Shown: one piece after another, positions 59,903 through 64,000 of the stretch
How the letters are laid out: the number at the start of each line of letters is the position of its first letter
Position numbering within the stretch: the stretch's first letter is position 1
Assembly: GCF_040183065.1 (NCBI RefSeq)
Contig: NC_091120.1
Span: forward strand, 18,813,208 to 18,877,207
Direction of reading: 5' to 3'
Length of the DNA stretch: 64,000 bases
DNA from: Periplaneta americana
Taxonomy: Eukaryota > Arthropoda > Insecta > Blattodea > Blattidae
Notes under the pieces: model-generated
What the model saw: only the letters and a program-made list of their open reading frames with translations
The model's database searches: none
Told to the model about the DNA's origin: nothing
Made by a program: the position numbers and the translations under genes

Positions 59903-60638
59903 TAGAGATGAACAAAACTAACTGCCGCTCTCGCTCGCTGTGTTCGTTGCATTTGTTTTTCGAGTCTCGTCTCGTCTCGTCTCGTCATTCTCGTGCGCTT
60001 TGAGTCTCGCTCATCATTCTCGAAATGGCATTTGGTCGGCGTGGAAAGATTTCGTAACTTTGAATAACATAGATCATTGAAATAAATAACATTATAATTG
60101 TTTAAATGAGACAAAAAGACAAAACAGAACAGTATCTTAGTTATCAAAATGTTCTGGCTATATTATATGATATTACCTATGGTTATATACATTGAAGAAA
60201 AAAATAATTCTAAAAAAAATTGCATTTCTAAGAAACATAAATCATGATGTTAATATGTTTTACTTGACGTTGCACACTTAATCTCAAACATATGAAAATA
60301 AAATTCCTAACCTTTTAATGAGGGCCTAGTAATTAAATAAAGACTGGGGAACGGATTATTATACACTGAAATGTAGAGATGATGTTTCAAATAGGCTACT
60401 TGATTGTTTATACATATATAACAGTTGCCAAAGTAGATAAAAGTTCAGTCGCATATAAACAACTATGGCGATTCATTGCTGTTTGACTTTCGGGACTTCG
60501 GGAGTGATCAATCTCGACGTCTCGAAACACTCACGAGCAGTCTTTACGTCAACGACACGACGTATACAACATTGTCGTGCGGGTTTTCGACTTTGCGGGC
60601 GCTGTTAGTTTCTCTTTCTCGATCATAGTACATCTCTA
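59903..60638 (+). mobile_element. hAT-type MITE (736 bp), copy 2
   Basis: It starts TAGAGATGAACAAAACTAAC and ends GTACATCTCTA. The flanks ATGGAAAT / ATGGCAAC are an imperfect 8-bp duplication. Over most of its length it is the reverse complement of 50327-51049. Confidence 0.78.
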
Positions 60639-60840
60639 ATGGCAACGGTTACCATATCATGGCAAAGGTAGGCATGAAAGCAGTAATCATTGCAACCTTC
60701 ACCATGACAACGTTAACCTTGGCAAGAAAAGTTATTTAAAATATAGTGCGCGGTAACGTTGCGGTAAAAGCTGATTTAACTCGGTACCAGTAGAAAGGCA
60801 AGGCAAGTGAACAATCTGCTTGTTTTATTATAGTTTATGT

Positions 60841-60900
60841 CAGTGGTAATCATTACGCGGCCCGTGGGCCACATGCGCCGCTCAAAGATATTTATTTCGG
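60841..60900 (+). mobile_element. hAT terminal fragment
   Basis: CAGTGGTAATCATTACGCGG followed by CCCGTGGGCCACATGCGCC has the form of a hAT end (CAGTGGT... CGGCCC-GGGCCACATG). The partner end was not located. Confidence 0.45.
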
Positions 60901-61700
60901 CTCTTGAACCAATAGCAATAGATAATCCACACACAACTTGGCTATAGCGAGGATCAATAAGAACAGTTCCTAAACAGCAAATATTGCCGTCTTGTCAATG
61001 TTGCCAACTGTTACCAGATATCACACTCCTTCGTACTAAATGAATTATTTACTTACAGTACTTTATGTTGAAAGGTTATTCTAAATAACTCAATAATTTG
61101 TAACATATTTTCGAAGGCAAACTATACGAGAAAGGGATCAACATGTCAAGTATTTTGTCTGGCAATACGAAATTCATTGGCTTGAATAAACAATTGATTC
61201 ACGAGACCTAACCTAAAAACGTATTATGTTTGACCACATGAAATTATTATTACTAACTCCGAAAACTTACCTGATTATAGTTTTGAATTATAACCACAAA
61301 CCAACTCATAAAATAACTATTATGTATTAATATTAATACTGATATTAATTAATTGTTAGTATGTTCAAATTTCACTAGCTGCCAGTAACTGGCTCAGAAA
61401 TCTAGTACAATTTTATTTTCGTGGAACTCCAGTACCGACAAATATTGTCGATATTTGTCTCAGCTGCCAACATACCCGTTACAAAATCACTACCATTTGT
61501 AGTATTTATCAGTATCGAAATTCGAAACGAAGTTGGCGAAAGAAAATTTAACCTTCAAACTAGAAAATCACCACAATCCACTAGCATATGTAGTAATGGG
61601 GGGAAAATGATTACGTTTCACCCTTGGGGTATGAAGTAAGCTGACCCGGACTATACTCTAGAGTCAACTGCACCGGTAGCTTTATTTCTTATGCATATTT
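60901..61700. other. No gene recognised
   Basis: AT-rich; the 72-codon plus frame at 61421-61639 has no motif. Confidence 0.4.
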
Positions 61701-61702
61701 GT

Positions 61703-61900
61703 TATTTAGTTAACCGGTGTCCACCCAGCATCGTGACGCACTTGGGGAGCTACGATAGGTAGCGAAAATCCGGTTTCGCAAACCAGCTATAACGGCTGGG
61801 GGGGGGGGTTATAGTGCTAACCACACGATACCTCCATTCTGGTTGGTTGATCGTCCACCTCTGCTTCGCCATGTGGACGTGAGTCTGTAGCGCCATGTAT
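61703..61900 (+). mobile_element. SINE family 4 fragment
   Basis: CCACCCAGCATCGTGACGCA through CTCCATTCTGGTTGGTTGAT and GGACGTGAGTCTGTAGC matches the body of the SINE at 57869-58220 in the opposite orientation. The tRNA head is missing and a G run is expanded at 61798-61808. Confidence 0.8.
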
Positions 61901-62580
61901 TTATTTTTACTAGCTGTGAGAATGCCACTCAAAAACTACACAGCCAATCACGTCACACAACATTCCACACAGTAATGAGAATTCCATACATTCGTGGAAT
62001 TCCACACAGTTTGGCAACACTGCAATCGAGGCATCTATAAGTGTTAGAAGGCCCCAACCCACATTTATGACTCGCACATAACGACGAAGCTAGGTTTGCT
62101 CTGTTGATTTCACAGTATCCGGTATAAACCTTTATCTAACAGGCTTAGAAGCTGAAAACCAAATGTGACTTGGGTATTTCTTTTCTTACACTCTTAACAG
62201 GAGAAATTTAAAAGTTTACTTCTATTTTTTGAGCACCTGCCGTGTACCAAAGCAAAAGTGTAATACACAGCACATACAGCACATTAACATTGCTAGTTGA
62301 GAATGTTATCTCATTTTTCAAAGACAGACCCAATATACACATACAAGAGTTAATGACTACTGCGTAAACTCCAACAGTTTCAACAATAACCAATCAGCTT
62401 TCGGCGAGATCATACGGACACCTCCTGAAAGCGTTTTATCATAGTAGGAACAGATGGTATGTCTCTCGACAGAGGGAAGTACTGTTGCTCTCACACAAGA
62501 AGATACCCTAATCAATTCTGGGTCTTGAAAGTCATTTGGAGTAAAATATGTAATAGTTAATTAATTTTTAAAAGGACCAT
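61901..62580. other. No gene recognised
   Basis: AT-rich, no supported features. Confidence 0.4.
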
Positions 62581-62581
62581 A

Positions 62582-63566
62582 ATACTTACTTACATATTGG
62601 CTATTAAGGAACCCGAAGGTTCATTGCCGCCCTCACATAAGCCCGCCATTGGTCCCTATCCTGTGCAAGATTAATACACTCTCTATCATCATACCCCATC
62701 TCCCTCAAATCCATTTTAATATTATTTTCCCATCTACGCCTCGGCCTCCCCAAAGGTCTTTTTCCCTCCTGCCTCCCAATTAACACTCTATATGCATTTC
62801 TGGATTCGCCCATACGTGCTACATGCCCTGCCCATCTCGAACGTCTGGATTTAATGTTCCTAATTATGTCAGGTGAAGAATACAATGCGTGCAGTTCTGT
62901 GTTGTGTAACTTTCTCCATTCTCTTGTAACTTCATCCCTCTTAGCCCCAAATATTTTCCTAAGATTCTTATTCTCAAACACCCTTAACCTATGTTCCTCT
63001 CTCAAAGTGAGAGTCCAAGTTTCACAACCATAAAGAACAACCGGTAATATAACTGTTTTATAAATTCTAACTTTCAGATTTTTTGACAGCAGACTCGATG
63101 ATAAAAGCTTCTCAACCGAATAATAACAGGCATTTCCCATATTTATTCTGCGTTTAATTTCCTCCCGAGTATCGTTTATATTAAATTTGTTACTGTTGCT
63201 TCCAGATATTTGAAATTTTCCATCTTTTCAAAGCATAAATTTCCAATTTTTATATTTCCATTTCGTACAATATTCCCGTCACGAGTCATAATCATATACT
63301 TTATCTTTTCGGGATTTACTTCCACACCTATCTCTTTACTTGCTTCAAGTAAAATTCCCGTGTTTTCTATAATCGTTTGTGGATTTTCTCCTAACATATT
63401 CACGTCATCCGCATAGACAAGAAGCTGATGTAACCCGTTCAATTCCAAACCCTCTCTGTTATCCTGGACTTTCCTAATGGCATATTCTAGAGCGAAGTTA
63501 AAAAGTAGAGGTGATAGTGCATCTCCTTGCTTTAGCCCACAGTGAATTGGAAACGCATCTGACAGA
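62582..63566 (-). pseudogene. RTE-like LINE, longest copy, includes reverse transcriptase catalytic motifs
   Basis: On the minus strand the frame opens with [20 protein letters not shown] (motif B, QGD-SP) near 63545-63490 and continues to [15 protein letters not shown] (catalytic YADD near 63405). The remainder follows: [20 protein letters not shown], then after a small frameshift near 63180 NACYYSVEKLLSSSLLSKNL, CETWTLTLREEH, SPDIIRNIKSRRSRWAGHVA, RPLGRPRRRWENNIK and a final WRAYVRAAMNLRVP stop at 62604. The tail carries TTACTTAC. It is truncated at about 63566, so the endonuclease and fingers are missing. Confidence 0.9.
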
Positions 63567-63888
63567 AACTAACCTATACAAACTCGATTCACCGCCAGAC
63601 ACGCTGATCGTTACTTCACAGCGCAGCTAGATAATTTAAAACAGTTTCAAATATAATTACAATTATAAAAATAAAACATTTGGATTTTCTTAATTTTTCA
63701 GTATTATTTCACTATAGTTTCCCCTTAAATACTACTTTTGATTGTTTCCAATCATGTGTTCATAAAGTGGACAACAGGTTGAGACCTTACAATAAATGAA
63801 AAATGTTCTTTTTTTTAGAGCTAAGTAAATGTTCTTCCCATTCAAGTGTTAACAGGATTTTGATATAGACTACTCTATTAATCTATGT
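63567..63888. other. No gene recognised
   Basis: A short SINE-like remnant (ATTCACCGCCAGACACGCTGA at about 63578) adjoins the RTE truncation; otherwise AT-rich. Confidence 0.35.
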
Positions 63889-64000
63889 CAGCGGTGGCGA
63901 AAATGTAATCGTGCGCCGAGCCACTGTGTAACCTGCAACGTGAATAGCACCTATGGAGAAAGGCGGACACCCGAAGAGGAAGTGAAGCAACTGTCTGACT
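63889..64000 (+). mobile_element. Possible hAT terminus at window edge
   Basis: CAGCGGTGGCGAAAATGTAA and GTGCGCCGAGCC resemble a hAT end. The rest of the element would lie beyond the window. Confidence 0.35.

Overview
The window looks like repeat-dense, AT-rich arthropod nuclear DNA, most likely from a large insect genome. A cockroach-like (Blattodea) source is my inference from an ecdysis-triggering-hormone-receptor-like exon and the style of the RTE, Jockey-like and tRNA-SINE repeats. No bacterial features, operons, rRNA genes, functional tRNA genes or CRISPR arrays are visible. Almost all of the sequence is interspersed mobile elements in various stages of decay, simple repeats and unrecognised intergenic or intronic DNA.
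The one convincing host-gene piece is a GC-rich minus-strand exon at about 23.07-23.47 kb. It encodes a glycosylated extracellular N-terminus, TM1, intracellular loop 1 and TM2 of a class A GPCR, best matched to the ecdysis triggering hormone receptor (ETHR). It ends at a consensus splice donor inside the codon of the conserved ECL1/TM3 cysteine. The other exons are not visible here, so much of the window may be intron or 5' flank of this gene. A CpG-rich block with a minus-strand TATA motif near 40.24 kb is a speculative upstream promoter.
Layout: 0-5.4 kb holds a mariner fragment and a possible terminal exon. At 5.4-6.8 kb an RTE retrotransposon remnant is split by two MITEs. At 7.7-9.1 kb a Jockey-like fragment and a TTAA-flanked MITE lie among three copies of a 45-bp motif. 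At 10.3-11.7 kb a Jockey-like element is interrupted by a SINE and by a 294-bp LINE insertion with a 14-bp target duplication. At 12.6-17.7 kb there is a four-layer nest (RTE, then a MULE-like element with FLYWCH remnant, then a Jockey-like insertion with long flanking duplication, then an intact hAT transposon). At 18.4-19.95 kb is an 88-bp minisatellite, followed by two larger tandem duplications. At 22.0-28.8 kb are a PIF/Harbinger-type MITE, the ETHR exon, and a large interrupted inverted repeat with Crypton-like, SINE and mariner-related insertions. At 29-34 kb are R2-like, RTE and CR1/Jockey-like fragments. At 34.4-46.2 kb are a second Crypton-like copy, two non-autonomous Helitrons, a triplicated DUF4817-like fragment, a Tigger/pogo element and another RTE copy. 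At 46-50 kb are tRNA-like inverted arms, long simple repeats and a palindromic MITE. At 50-64 kb are further RTE copies, hAT-like MITEs, a repeated 1.1-kb TIR element, SINEs and terminal hAT ends.
The most complete gene is the hAT transposase at 14633-16117. It has an uninterrupted frame, zinc finger, DDE residues, matching terminal inverted repeats, an 8-bp target duplication and a paralogous empty site within the window. I found no convincing new cellular system. The main interest is mobile-element biology and the nesting history.
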